This document shows, piece after piece, positions 1 through 10,173 of a stretch of 64,000 nt of DNA. This DNA comes from AP-15 sp963747735 (lineage in GTDB: Bacteria; Pseudomonadota; Alphaproteobacteria; ATCC43930; CGMCC-115725). Numbering within the stretch: position 1 is the stretch's first letter; every line of letters begins with the position of its first letter. Position numbers and translations under genes: made by a program. The stretch spans positions 186,001 through 250,000 of the forward strand of contig CAVVGE010000008.1 in NCBI GenBank assembly GCA_963747735.1, given 5' to 3'. Below the pieces are notes generated by a model, which was given only the letters and a program-made list of their open reading frames with translations, had not been told where the DNA came from and did no database searches.

Positions 1-196
1 AGCCAGCATAAGTTTATTTTATTTTGCTATTAATAGAGAATGGAGCGTGGTTAACAACCTAAGCCTCCTGAGAAGCTCATAGCCGCTAGAGCGAGCGCCT
101 GCCATGGCCGGGACCACACTTTTTAAGGTGGGCAGCGAAAGCGCCCTCGACACCGCGATCAGCTCGATCGATGTCGGCGGCAAGAATGCCGCGGCG

Positions 197-1814
197 AACA
201 CCGCCTACACGATCGACATCACCGGCCCGATCGCGCTGACCGCCAACCTGACCGCACTCGACCTGATGAGCGGGTCATCGGTCGCGATCGCGGGGACCGA
301 CGGCAACGGCGGCGTCGCGGTGCAGACGATCGACGGCAACGGCGTAAACGAAGGGTTTTTCATCAAAGCGGGGGTGGTGACGCTCGCCGATCTGACGATC
401 GAACACGCGGTTGCGCAGGGCGGCGCCGGCGCAGCCGGCGGTGGCGGCGGTGGCGGTGCAGGCTTGGCGGTGGGCTGTTTCTCGGCTCGGGAGGCAGTGC
501 CACGCTAATCGGCGTCGGCTTTTTATCGGATTCGGCGCATGGCGGCGCCGGCGCCCTCGGGTTTGGCGGAGGCGGCGGTGGCTTGAACGGCGGTAGCGGC
601 GGCGGGTCTGGCGGCACCAGCGGGTTTGACAACGGCGGCGGCGGCGGGTTTGGCGGAGGTGGCGGGGGCGGTAGCACCCAGGGCTTTGGCGGCCGCGGCG
701 GGTTTGGCGGCGGCGGCGGCGGCGAACCCGCCCGCCGGGGCGGCAACATTGGTGGATTTGGCGGGGGCGATGGCGGGGCCGCGGTGACGGCGCTGGCGGT
801 GGCGGCGGGCTCGGCGCGGGCGGCGATATTTTTGTGCAGCAGGGCGGCACGCTGACGATCGAGGGCGGGAGCCTGGGTTCGGGCAGCGTCACCGGCGGCG
901 CCGGGGGCAGCGCCGCCGGGGCGGGTCGGGCCTATGGCGGCGGCATCTTCATCGAGGGCGACCAGACGCTCACCTTGGCGCCACCCGCCGGCCAGAGCTT
1001 GACAGTCAGTGGCGTAATCGCTGACGAGACCGGCTCGCACGATGCGAGCGGCGCCACCGGACTCGGTGCGCTGGTGATCAGCGGCGGCACCGTGGTGCTC
1101 GACGCCGCCAACACCTATGCCGGGGCGACGACGATCGAGAGCGGCAAGCTTGTGCTCGGGCCGGGCGGCTCGATCGCCGCCAGCGGCGCGGTCGACCTCA
1201 GCGCCGCCGGCACCGCGCTCGTCATGCGGGCCGGCGGCAACCGATCACTTCAGGATTTGTCGGGTGTCGCCGGCAGCAGGATCGCGCTCGGCGGCAACAG
1301 TCTGACAATCGACGAGGTCCGCTTTCGCCACTTTCGCCGGCACGATCGCCGGCAGCGGCGACCTCGTCGTCCAGGTCGCCGGCACATTGATCCTGTCAGG
1401 AGACAACACCTACAGCGGCGGCACGACGATTGCCGGTGGGACGCTCGAGCTGACGGGACAAATCGCGGTCGGCACCGGCGCGATCGACTTTCAGGGCGGC
1501 ACGTTGGCAATCGACAACGCGGCATTCAGCAGCAATGCCTTCGCCAACGAGATCTTTGGGTTCGAGCTCGGCGACACGATCGAGCTGACCGGGCTCGGCT
1601 TTACCTCGGGCGCGCATTTCGCCTTCCAATCGGGGCAGGTGAGCGTCATCAGCGGCGGCACAACCGACGTCCTGACCTTTGGTGGCAGCCATGCTGCCGC
1701 GGACTTCAAGCTGGGGCAGGCCGGTAGCGGTTCGGCAATCATCGGCACGAACGCAAAGGCAGGGAGCGAAATCGCCCTCAACGCCTTGATCCGGACATTT
1801 CCTATGGTTTTGCC
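197..1814 (+). repeat. Adhesin module 1
   Basis: First copy of the repeated unit. It runs from the NTAYTIDITG block through a long Gly-Gly-Gly-Phe-Gly tract (about 430-830) to the GSEIALNALI block. It contains three of the frame breaks. The reverse strand of the Gly tract gives spurious proline- or arginine-rich ORFs. Confidence 0.7.
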
Positions 1815-3003
1815 GGGCAATTACACGATCGATCTGACCGGTAATATCAACCTGACAACAGGCCTGTCGGCGATCGACCTGCCGGCCGACGCCTCGCTGA
1901 CGATCAACAGCAATGGCCACACGATCGACGGTAACGGCAATCAGAGCGGCTGGTTGTCAATTCGGGCGCGGTAACGCTCGCCGACCTGACGATCGAGGGT
2001 GGTTCAGGCAGCGGACTGTCTCTCGGGTCGGGCGCCAGCGCCACGCTGATCGGGGTGAGCTTTCTGTCGGATGGCGGTGGCATCTTTGTGCAGCAGGGCG
2101 GCACGCTGACGATCGAGGCCGGCAGCCTCAGCCCGGGCACCGTGACCGGCGGTGCCGGCGGCATCTTCATTGACGGCGACCAGGCGATCACCTTGGCGCC
2201 GCCCTCCGGCCAGACCCTGACGATCAGCATCCCGATTGCCGGTGCCACCGGCCTCAGCGCGGTGGTGATCAGCGGCGGCACCGTGGTGCTCGACGCCACC
2301 AACACCTATGCCGGGGCGACGACGATCGAGAGCGGCAAGCTTGTGCTCGGGCCGGGCGGCTCGGTCGCCGCCAGCGGCGCGGTCGGCCTTGCCGCCGGCA
2401 CCGCGCTCGTCATGTGGGCCGGCGGCAACCAGACGATCCAGGATTTGTCGGGGGTCGCCGGCAGCAGGATCGCGCTCGGCGGCAACAATCTGACGATCGA
2501 CGAGGCTGCCTCCACCGCTTTCGCCGGCACCATCGCCGGCAGCGGCGACCTCGTCGTCGAGGGCGGCGGCACGATGATCTTGTCAGGGGAGAACACCTAC
2601 AGCGGCGGCACGACGATTGCCGGCGGCACGCTCGAGCTGACGGGACAAAGCGCGGCCGGCACCGGCGCGATCGACTTTCAGAGCAGTACGTTGGCCATCG
2701 ATAGCAAGGCAGCACTTAGCAGCAATGCCTTCGTCAACAAGGTCTCTGGGTTTGAGCTCGGCGACACGATCGATCTGACCGGGCTCGGCTTTACCTCGGG
2801 CGCGCATCTCGCCTTCCAATCGGGGCAGGTGAGCGTCACCAGCGGCGGCACGACCGATGTCCTGGCTGTCGGTGGCAGCCATGTCGCCGCGGATTTCCGG
2901 CTCGCGCCGGCCGGCAACGGCACGGCAATCATCGGCACGACAGCAAAAGCCGGGAGCGAAATCGCGCTCAACGCCTTGATCCGGGCATTTCCATGGTTGC
3001 GCC
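1815..3003 (+). repeat. Adhesin module 2 (short form, no glycine tract)
   Basis: Second copy, from GNYTIDLTGN to ALIRAFP. It is about 430 bp shorter than its neighbours because the glycine-rich tract is absent: the LIGVSFLSD block is followed almost directly by GGIFVQQGGTL. This looks like a clean internal deletion of the low-complexity part. Confidence 0.7.
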
Positions 3004-4630
3004 GGGCAATTACACGATCGATCTGACCGGCAATATCGACCTGACAACAGGCCTGTCGGCGATCGATCTGCCGACCGACGCCTCGCTGACGATCGAAGGC
3101 AACGGCCACACGATCGACGGCAACGGCGATCAAAGCGCATTCTTTGTCAATTCGGGCTCGCTGACGCTCGACGACCTGATGATCGAGAATGCGGTGGCGC
3201 AGGGCGGCGACGGCGGTGCCGGTGGCGGCGCGGGCTTGGGCGGTGGGTTGTTTCTCGGATCGGGCGCCAGCGCCACGCTGATCGGCGTGCGCTTCTCATC
3301 CGATTTGGCACGAGGGGGTTCCGGCGGCAGCGGGACTGGCGGCGGTGGCGGCGGCTTGAACGGCGGTAGCGGCGGCGGCGCCGGCGGCTTCTTTGGTGCG
3401 GCGGGCGGGTTTGGCGGCGGCGGCGGCGGCGGTGGCACCGAGTTCATCACCACTAGCGGCACTCACAGCATTAGTGGAGGGAGGACCGTCGGCGGGCCCG
3501 GCGGCATGGGCGGGTTTGGCGGTGGCGGCGGCGGCGGCGGCGCGTCCGGCGGCACCGGTGGCCGCGGCGGATTTGGCGGTGGCGCTGGCGGCGACAGCGG
3601 CGTTGGCGGCGGTGGCGGGCTCGGCGCCGGCGGCGATATCTTTGTGCAGCAGGGCGGCACCCTGACGATCGAGGGCGGCAGCCTCGGTGCGGGCAGCGTC
3701 ACCGGCGGCGCCGCGGGCGGCACAGGCGCCGGGGCCGGGCGGGCCTATGGCAGCGGCATCTTTATTCAGGGCGACCAGACGATCACCTTGGCGCCACCCG
3801 CCGACCAGAGCTTGACGATCAGCGGCGTGATCGCCGACGAGACCGGGTCGCACGATGCGAGCGGCTTGACCGGCCTCGGCGCTGTGGTGATCGACGGTGC
3901 CGGCACCGTGGTGCTCGACGCCGCCAACACCTATGCCGGCGCCACGACGATCGAGAGCGGCACGCTGGTGCTCGGGCCCGGCGGCTCGATCGCCGCCAGC
4001 GGCGCGGTCGGCCTCGCCGCCGCCGGCACCACGCTCGACATCTTGGCCGGCGGCAACCAGACGATCCAGGATTTGTCGGGGGTCGCCGGCAGCAGGATCG
4101 CGCTCGGCGGCAGCAATCTGACGATCGACGAGACCGCCTCCGCCGTCTTCGCCGGCACCATCGCCGGCAGCGGCCGATTGTTCGTCGCGGGCACCGGCGC
4201 ATTGACTCTCTCAGCAGCGAACACCTTTAGCGGCGGCACGACGATTGCCGGTGGCACGCTCGATCTGGCGGCGCACAACGCCGCCGGCACCGGTGCGATC
4301 CACTTTCAGGGCGGCACGCTGGCGATAGACGACACTGTGCTCAGCAGCAACGCCTTCGCCAACGAGATCTTCGGGTTCGAGCTCGGGGACACGATCGACC
4401 TGACCGGGCTCGGCTTTACCTCGGGCGCGCATGTCGCGTTCAAGGCCGGCCGGCTGGATGTCACCAGCGGCGGCACGACCGACCTGCTGACCCTTGGCGG
4501 CAGCCATGCCGCCGCGGATTTCCGCCTCGCGCCGGCCGGCAGCGGCACCGCGATCACTTACAGGTCCGCGCAAGTCGGCGGTGAAGCCACATTGAACATA
4601 TCGATAGGAGCGTTGCTGACAGCGGCGCCG
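3004..4630 (+). repeat. Adhesin module 3
   Basis: Third copy. It is the only one open in a single frame over its whole length, so it is the best template for the intact module. The order is GNYTIDLTGN, LTLDDLMIENAVAQGG, Gly tract (about 3210-3640), FVQQGGTLTIEGGS, two beta-strand repeats, FELGDTIDLTGLGF and GGSHAAADF. Confidence 0.75.
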
Positions 4631-6000
4631 GGCAATTACGAGATCGATCTGACCGGCAATATCGGCCTGACGGCGAACCTGACGGCCATCGATCTGCCGA
4701 GCGGCGTCTCGCTGACAATCGAGGGCAACGACCACAGGATCGACGGCAACGGCGAGCACAGCGCGTTCTTTGTGGATTTCGGGCTCGCTAACGCTCGACG
4801 ACCTGACGGTCGCGCACGCGGTGGCGCAAGGCGGCGCCGGCGGTCCCGGCGGCGGCGGGGGCGCGGGCTTGGGCGGCGGGCTGTTTCTCGGGTCGGGTGG
4901 CAGCGCCACGCTGATCGGGGTGAGCTTTTTGTCGGATTCGGCGCGTGGCGGTGCCGGCGGCAGCGGGGTTGTCGGCGCCGGCGGCGGCCTGAATGGTGGC
5001 CTCGGCGGTGGCGCCGGCGCTGGCGCTGGCGGTCCTGGCGGCGCCGGGGGATTTGGCGGGGGCGGTGGCGCTGGCGCCGCTGGCGGGTTTGGCGGCGCTG
5101 GGGGATTTGGCGGGGGTGGTGGTGGCGCCAGCGGTTTTTTTGAGGCCGAGGGGCTTGGTGGGTTTGGCGGCGGCGATGGTTCCCAGAGCGGTCTTGATGC
5201 TGGCGGCGGCCTTGGTGCTGGCGGCGACATTTTTGTGCAGCAGGGCGGCACGCTGACGATCGAGGGTGGCAGCCTCGGCCCGGGCATCGTCACCGGCGGC
5301 GCCGGGGGCAGCGCCAACGCCGAGGCCGGCAGTGCCTATGGCAGCGGCATCTTTATTCAGGGCGACCAGACGATCACCCTGGCGCCGCCCGCCGGCCAGA
5401 GCTTGACGATCAGCGACGTGATCGCCGACGAGACCGGCTCGCACGATGCGAGCGGCGCCACCGGCTCCGGCGCGCTGGTGATCCGCGGCAAGGGAATGGT
5501 CGTGCTCGATGCCGCCGACACCTATGTGGGCGGCGCGACGATCGCCGAGGGCGCGCGGCTTGAATTGGCGGCGCCCGGTGCGGGGGGAAGCGGGCGGATC
5601 GCGGTTCACGGCACGCTCGACCTGCTGTCGGGCGTGAGCGTGCCGGGCGCAACCATCGCGGGCGGGCTGGTCGTGGTGTCGAGCGGCGGCGCGGCGGGGC
5701 TCGTCACCTTCGACGGCGGCGGGACGCTGCAGCTCGACGCGTCGGTCGGCTTTGCCGGCAAAATTGTCGGCTTTGCCGTGCCCGACCAGCTTGATCTGCG
5801 AGACATCGCTTTCGGACCGGGGACAACGCTCAGCTTTGCCCAGGACGGAGTCGACGGCGTGCTGACCGCCACCGACGGCAGCCACACCGCCCGACTTGCT
5901 TTGGCCGGCAGCCATGTCACTGCAAATTTCACGACAGCCAGTGACGCCAACGGCGGCACATTGGTCGAGATCGCCGAGCCGCCACCCATCGACAACAAGA
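4631..6000 (+). repeat. Adhesin module 4 (divergent 3' half)
   Basis: Fourth copy. The first half matches module 3. After the NTYAGATT-equivalent (DTYVGGATIAEG, near 5520) the sequence diverges from the other copies and leads into the C-terminal export region. One frame break lies near 4785. Confidence 0.65.
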
Positions 6001-6607
6001 TCACCGTTGACGGCAGCCTTCTCTTTGTCAGCGAAACCGGCGTTGCTGCGACAGACCGGGTGGTGATGAACGGTGCGGCCGGCGAGGATTTTTTGATTGC
6101 CGGAAGCAATGCCGTGATGACCGGCGGAGCCGGGACATACTTCGAGCTGACGACACCCGGCTCGCCCGGCTCCCCCGATACCAACAGGATCACCAATTTC
6201 ACCCCCGGGGTCGACCGGCTTCAGCTCGACAGTGCAGGTTTCGATCTGGGCGCAAACCCGGTGGCGGCAAGCCTGTTCACGACCGGGACCCTTCACCAGC
6301 TCGACCCAACGCTTTGCTTATTCGGCAAGCACCGGCAGGCTCTATTACGATGCCGCCCGCGCCGGCGCCGGCAGCTCGCCGCAGCTGATCGCGACCTTGA
6401 CCGGCCACCCTGCCCTCACCGCCGCCGATATCGTTTTCGGCTGACCTCTGCAGTCTCCGGCGCCGGCGTAGATCGCATCCCAGAGCGCGGGCGTGTAAGG
6501 GCGGCCCGCCGATCCCGCTCGACCGCACATTCCGGCGGACAGACGATCCGCCGATTGAAATCTGACCCAGCGATGGGTTGGTCCTCCTGGGGTTGGAGGG
6601 GACCGGG

Positions 6608-6700
6608 ATGGAGGAGCGGAGGGAGTATTGGAGATCCGAGTGTTGCATCGGCATGGAAAGAGCATTCGTGAGATCGCGCGCGACACGGGCGGCCCGCGCA
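6608..6700 (+). pseudogene. IS21-family istA 5' fragment
   Basis: About 30 codons read EIRVLHRHGKSIREIARDTG, which matches the N-terminal helix-turn-helix region of IS21-type IstA transposases. A one-base frame change separates the ATG (MEER) from this stretch. The match stops at about 6690, where the expected SRNTVRKYL continuation is replaced by unrelated sequence that joins a phage-like reading frame. No istB and no inverted repeats were found. It is a scrap left by insertion or recombination. Confidence 0.45.
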
Positions 6701-7074
6701 ATCGATCAAGGCTTGAAGGAACGCGCAACCGCCGGGGCCATTACGTCCGGCATCGCGGCCGGCGGCCTCAACGTCAACGAGGGCTCGGCCAAAGACGTGC
6801 GGGTGAGCCAGACGGGCATTGGCGAACAGGATATCGAGCAGGTGCGGCAGCGCGCGGCGCTCTTAGCCTATGGGTACAAGGTCAGTGCCACGAATGCGGG
6901 GCCGAGGCGCAACTAAATCAGGCGGCAGCCGGCCAGGACATCGAGGCCGGATGGCTGAGAGGTCTCGGCTCGATCCTGGGCGGCGCCGCCAATGTGGGCA
7001 ATTTCCAGGCATTGACGAAAGCCGGCGGCGCCACGCCGACCCTCTACGGCAACCAGGATAACGCCTACACCTGA
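6695..7074 (+). pseudogene. Phage internal virion/core-like protein, truncated and frameshifted
   Basis: The frame running to 6916 reads GLKERATAGAITSGIAAGGL, NEGSAKDVRVSQTGIGEQDI and YGYKVSATNAG. After a frame change near 6895 it continues AEAQLNQAAAGQDIEAGW and GSILGGAANVGNFQALTKAGG and stops at 7074. This alanine/glycine-rich helical pattern (unique-gly segment, then RAALLAYGYKV, then an AEAQL repeat) is typical of T7 gp14-like internal core or injection proteins of tailed phages. The 5' end is lost at the istA scrap. Phage origin is fairly likely; the exact role is inference. Confidence 0.5.
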
Positions 7075-7170
7075 TGCTTGGCTCGGTACATTGGGTACCG
7101 GCGACGGCGGACAAACAGCAAACGGCGGATAGCGGCGTACCCGCGTCAAACGGGTAGAGAACGGCGGATC

Positions 7171-7227
7171 GGCTTGACACCGCGGCCGATCGGAGCGAGA
7201 ATCCTGGTGGCGCTGCAAACGCCTTTG
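7171..7227 (+). repeat. 57-bp imperfect direct repeat, copy A
   Basis: Aligns without gaps to 8516-8572 with roughly 70% identity. Both start GGCTTGAC and end CAAACGCCTTTG. Translated, the copies share L-D-x-A-x-D and G-G-A-x-N-A-F, so they look like fragments of one protein family. The two copies flank the protease relic. Confidence 0.45.
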
Positions 7228-7300
7228 TCACTCTCGACCACGCCGGTACTCTCTGAGAGTACTCCCGAGGTGCAGACGAGCAACTAGGTGCGAGCCCCCC

Positions 7301-8292
7301 GTGAGCTTTCAAACACGCAAAGGAATTTATCAACAAATCGAGCAAGACCGCTCGACAAAGTGCTTGCATATATAACAGGAGATCGGAGGGGTCTCGAAAC
7401 GCAAATTAGCGCCGACTGTATCGACCTTTTGTTGATTTGCTGGATCAAATAGGCCCGACCGATAAATTATCTCTGATCCTTCATACAAATGGAGGAGAAA
7501 CACTTGCGGCGTGGCGTCTCGTCAATCTTCTCAGAATTTTCTGCGATGAATTAGAAATTTTGATACCAATAAAGTCCTTAGCGCGGGCACGCTAATTTGC
7601 ATTGGTGCGGACAAGCTTGTTATGACGAAGCAGGCGGCGCTTGGCCCGATAGACCCCAGTGTTAATAATCCGTTCAACCCACAGATCAATATGGGCAGCC
7701 AAATGAGACAGGTGCCTGTCAGTGTTGAAGCTGTACTCGGCTACCTCGGTGCCGCCAAAGACGAATTGAAAATCACGTCCGAACAGCACCTGACGAACGT
7801 CTTGCTCGGATTAGCAAGTCAAGTGCATCCACTCGTGCTGGGTGAAATTTTTAGGGCAGAGCACAAATCAGATTTTGGCAGGCGAACTATTGCCTAGACA
7901 AGTCGGCGATAAAAAAAAGGTTAAAAATATCATTGATTTCCTTGTGCAGACTAGGTAGTCACGATTATACTATAAACCGCCGTGAGGCCAGAGAATTGGG
8001 ACTTGTGGTAGATACGCCGGGCAATGAACTTTATGGATTGTTAAGGAAACTGCATTTGAGCTATGGCAAGGAGATGGAATTGCTGGATCCATATAATCCA
8101 CAAGTGCTACTCGGGGTAAATCAAACTGCGTCTTATTCCCTCGTGCGTGGACTAGTGGAAGGAACGCTAGGCGGTTCTTATCAGTTTGTCTCTTCAGGAA
8201 CGCTGACGAAATCAATGATCCCCGGACCGATAGGCCCTCAGGAGGCCATAACTGATCAGAGGACGTTCGAAGGATGGAAAAAGCTCCCATGA
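7301..8292 (+). pseudogene. SDH-type (ClpP/crotonase-like) serine protease relic
   Basis: Reassembled over at least five frame breaks (near 7360, 7430, 7582, 7895 and 7960), the protein reads VLAYITGDRRGLETQIS, LILHTNGGETLAAWRLVN, SAGTLICIGADKLVMTKQ, ALGPIDPSVNNPFNPQ, with DYTINRREARELGLVV at the C-terminal side. The TNGGETLAA loop, the S-x-G-T-L nucleophile region and the LGPIDPS segment are hallmarks of the serine dehydrogenase proteinase family (SDH_sah, Clp-like fold). The likely start is GTG 7301. The local base composition is clearly more AT-rich than its surroundings, which points to transfer. As sequenced it cannot encode an intact enzyme. Confidence 0.6.
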
Positions 8293-8522
8293 CGGTGTAC
8301 CAATCTACATCGGATGCCAGCGGCATCTATCGTGACAGCAGCGGGTTATACGTGGTTCCGGCTAACGGCTCGGCGGATTGCGGGAACCTCGCTGTCCTAA
8401 TAGCCAACAGCACGTTCCTGGCCTCTCAAACAGTGTATGTGCCGCTTATACCGTTGACAGTTCGACGCTCGGTAAACTCGGAATCTACTCATAACGCCGG
8501 CGGGGCGCCCACTAAGGCTTGA
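8289..8522 (+). CDS. Hypothetical protein, probable phage remnant
   Basis: A 77-codon open frame (TVYQSTSDASGIYRDSSG, VVPANGSADCGNLAVLIANS) just after the protease relic. I do not recognise it. The hydrophilic, Ser/Thr/Gly-rich composition and position suggest a piece of a phage structural or accessory protein. There is no clear ribosome binding site. It may be part of the decayed region and not a working gene. Confidence 0.25.
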   Translation: MTVYQSTSDASGIYRDSSGLYVVPANGSADCGNLAVLIANSTFLASQTVYVPLIPLTVRRSVNSESTHNAGGAPTKA

Positions 8523-8572
8523 CGTCGCGCCCGACCTGCCGGATGACGTCGGCGGCGCTTCAAACGCCTTTG
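8516..8572 (+). repeat. 57-bp imperfect direct repeat, copy B
   Basis: Partner of 7171-7227. In one frame it continues as LDVAPDLPDDVGGASNAF and stays open to a stop near 8651, so it may be the longer remnant of the shared protein. No other feature is seen between 8573 and 8740. Confidence 0.4.
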
Positions 8573-8758
8573 ATGCCGGATCCGCCCCGGTGATCGGCGG
8601 TTGTTTTGTGCCCGTGCTCCGGGCTGCCTATGTCGGGAGTGCTGCGAACTAAGGCCGAGCGATCGGCACGAATAAGCCCGGCCGTCCATCAACGGCTTTG
8701 AAGCTCCCGGCGCCAGCCCGATCGCTGGCGATGGCCGAAAGGCCGATGGGAGCAAACT

Positions 8759-9082
8759 ATGGCCGAAGACAATCCCCTGAGCGCCACAGCAGCGGCAGTG
8801 CAAATCACCGCCGTCGATTGCCTCGCCGCCGCCGACGACCCTTGGCATCATCTTCCACCGGACGATCCCCGGCACGAGCTTAACCGTATCGAGCGCGTGA
8901 TGGCCTCGCTCGAGCACTTCCGCCTCGGGCTCAGCTATCGCCGCCTGTGCCTCATACGACAGAGCAACGATGAGATCGTAAGGCCGCCATCATACCGGCG
9001 GACCAAGTCCGATCGGCTCGTCCGCGAGGCGTTGGACGCGAAGATCGAGGCGGCCCGCATTGCCGCGGAGGCCCAGCCATGA
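8759..9082 (+). CDS. Hypothetical small protein of mobile-element type
   Basis: 107 aa, soluble, with no membrane segment. A good Shine-Dalgarno (GGGAG, 7 nt before the ATG) supports the start. Composition: Ala/Arg-rich, with a DDPWHHLPPDDPRHELNRIE stretch and a helical C-terminus. Its stop overlaps the next start (ATGA at 9079), so the two are translationally coupled. I do not recognise a family. Such gene pairs are common in alphaproteobacterial prophages, which is inference. Confidence 0.6.
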   Translation: MAEDNPLSATAAAVQITAVDCLAAADDPWHHLPPDDPRHELNRIERVMASLEHFRLGLSYRRLCLIRQSNDEIVRPPSYRRTKSDRLVREALDAKIEAARIAAEAQP

Positions 9083-9375
9083 CGTCGATCACCGATCCGC
9101 TGCCGGGCATGCTGGCAGAACGCGACCGGCTGATCGCGGAGGCGAGGGCGGCAGACCTGGCTCGCGCCGGCGCCCGTCAGAAGCGGCTCGACGGGCAAGC
9201 GTGGGATATCGAGGCAAAGATGGCGCGGACCCGCGCGACCACGCTTGCCGGCTTGCTGGCGCAAGTAGACATCATGACCGGTCTGGTGAGCCTCGGGGAC
9301 GCCGAGCTTTCGGAGGCGCTGGCCACCAACATCCGGGCCGCCGTGGTCGAGCTGGTGCCGCCTGCCGCTGGCTGA
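9079..9375 (+). CDS. Hypothetical helical protein
   Basis: 98 aa, overlapping the previous gene by the 4-nt ATGA. It is mostly alpha-helical (LAERDRLIAEARAADLARAG, then AKMARTRATTLAGLLAQVDI) and probably forms a short coiled coil. The protein has no catalytic motif. The pair ends about 120 bp before a terminator hairpin at 9493-9515. Confidence 0.6.
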   Translation: MTSITDPLPGMLAERDRLIAEARAADLARAGARQKRLDGQAWDIEAKMARTRATTLAGLLAQVDIMTGLVSLGDAELSEALATNIRAAVVELVPPAAG

Positions 9376-9492
9376 GCCGCCCCGAGCGCGGTCGGAACCT
9401 TCCGGCAGGTGCCGGCGTTTCCGTTCCATAGCCTGGTCGGGGCCGTCACCCACCTCAGCCGGCCGGCCAGGCGAAAATTGTCTCCCAAACTC

Positions 9493-9515
9493 CCCGGCTT
9501 CGGCCGGGCTTTTTT
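9493..9515 (+). terminator. Rho-independent terminator
   Basis: CCCGGC-TTCG-GCCGGG stem with a UUCG tetraloop, followed directly by CTTTTTT. It would end the 8759-9375 transcript. Confidence 0.75.
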
Positions 9516-9532
9516 GTGTCCTCGGCACCCGG

Positions 9533-9712
9533 GTGCCCTTGGCTGTCGGAACTTGCCGGTCCGATCCGCCGGCAAAGCCGCGATGGATGCGCTGGCGCAC
9601 CTACGAGCGGAAATATGAGCGCTGGGAGCGGGCAGTTGAGCGGGCCGACGCGGCGTTCGCGCTCCGGGTCGCGCCATTGCTGCGCCGCCTCCCCCGAAGG
9701 ACGCGCCGGTAG
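9533..9712 (+). CDS. Small basic phage-type protein
   Basis: 59 codons from GTG 9533, or 41 from ATG 9587. The translation contains RWMRWRTYERKYERWERAVE and ends RRLPRRTRR. The Arg/Trp/Tyr-rich PRWMRWRTYER motif is one I associate with very short proteins of alphaproteobacterial integrated elements; the function is unknown. There is no strong ribosome binding site, and the start is uncertain. The overlapping frames look like shadows because only this one keeps the motif. Confidence 0.4.
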   Translation: MPLAVGTCRSDPPAKPRWMRWRTYERKYERWERAVERADAAFALRVAPLLRRLPRRTRR

Positions 9713-9729
9713 GCAACGAAGCGGTTGTC

Positions 9730-10139
9730 TCATATGCCAGCTCTGCGGCGCCGCAACGCGGCAGTGACCGCAATCTCCATCAGGACAGCGAACGTCACGG
9801 CCCCGCGGTCGCCGCGCTGGGCGGGATCGAGCGCGCCAAGCTCAGCAAGCGTATCCACTGCCCATGCAGGCACGGTGATCGCGACGCTGCCGGGTGTGGT
9901 ACGGCCGCCGGCTTGGGCCTGCTGTCAGACAACGCGCGCGTTGCGGCAAGGGCATTCCCATCGCGCAGATCGGCAACGGTCAGCCGGCCGTTGGTGATCG
10001 CGGCAGCAACGAAGCGGCGGGCGGCGACATCGAAGGCGCGGCGGCACTCGGGCGAGCAATACCGCTGCAAACGGCCGCCGTCGGGGCGCGGCGCGAAAGG
10101 CAGGCCGCACCATTGGCAAGCCGTCGTTGTCGCGGTCAT
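9730..10139 (-). pseudogene. Small zinc-ribbon protein with C-terminal helical domain, one frameshift
   Basis: The N-terminus carries a CxxC ... CSPxCR ribbon (CQWCGLPF, then YCSPECRRAFDVAARRFV), likely binding one zinc ion. Near 9885 the frame must shift to continue as VAITVPAWAVDTLAELGALD and AVTFAVLMEIAVTAALRR to a TGA at 9730. Without the shift the tail is low-quality sequence ending at 9795. It follows the 10174-10767 gene in the same direction and is the last gene of the leftward module. A DNA-binding or recombination accessory role is only a guess. Confidence 0.5.
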
Positions 10140-10173
10140 GGCGCAGTCAGCCGCCGGAGTGCCGCGGCGCGGA

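Larger units (their letters stand above)
104..6444 (+). pseudogene. Giant repeat-rich secreted adhesin (type I secretion style), interrupted by about seven frameshifts
   Basis: Read across frames, this is one protein of about 2,100 residues. The N-terminus (MAGTTLFKVGSESALDTAIS) has no cleavable signal peptide. Four tandem copies follow of a module with a short beta-helix-like stretch, a glycine-rich stretch, and autotransporter-associated beta-strand repeats (for example NTYAGATTIESGKLVLG). The last 50 residues (FAYSASTGRLYYD ... LTAADIVFG) resemble C-termini of RTX-type proteins exported by type I secretion. Frame changes lie near 468, 790, 1325, 1950, 2995, 4785 and 6290. At 468 a G is missing from a GGG run compared with the other copies. 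No beta-barrel domain or secretion ABC transporter is present in the window. The gene is either a recent pseudogene or an intact gene with sequence errors. Confidence 0.75.

Noticed and set aside
275..1040. Long proline/arginine-rich open frames on the minus strand
   Set aside because: They are the mirror of the glycine-rich adhesin tract (GGC/GCC codons) and recur wherever that tract occurs (3130-3720, 4211-5317). No ribosome binding site or family.
6200..6444. Autotransporter (type V) classification of the adhesin
   Set aside because: There is no beta-barrel translocator; the C-terminus is of type I export style instead.
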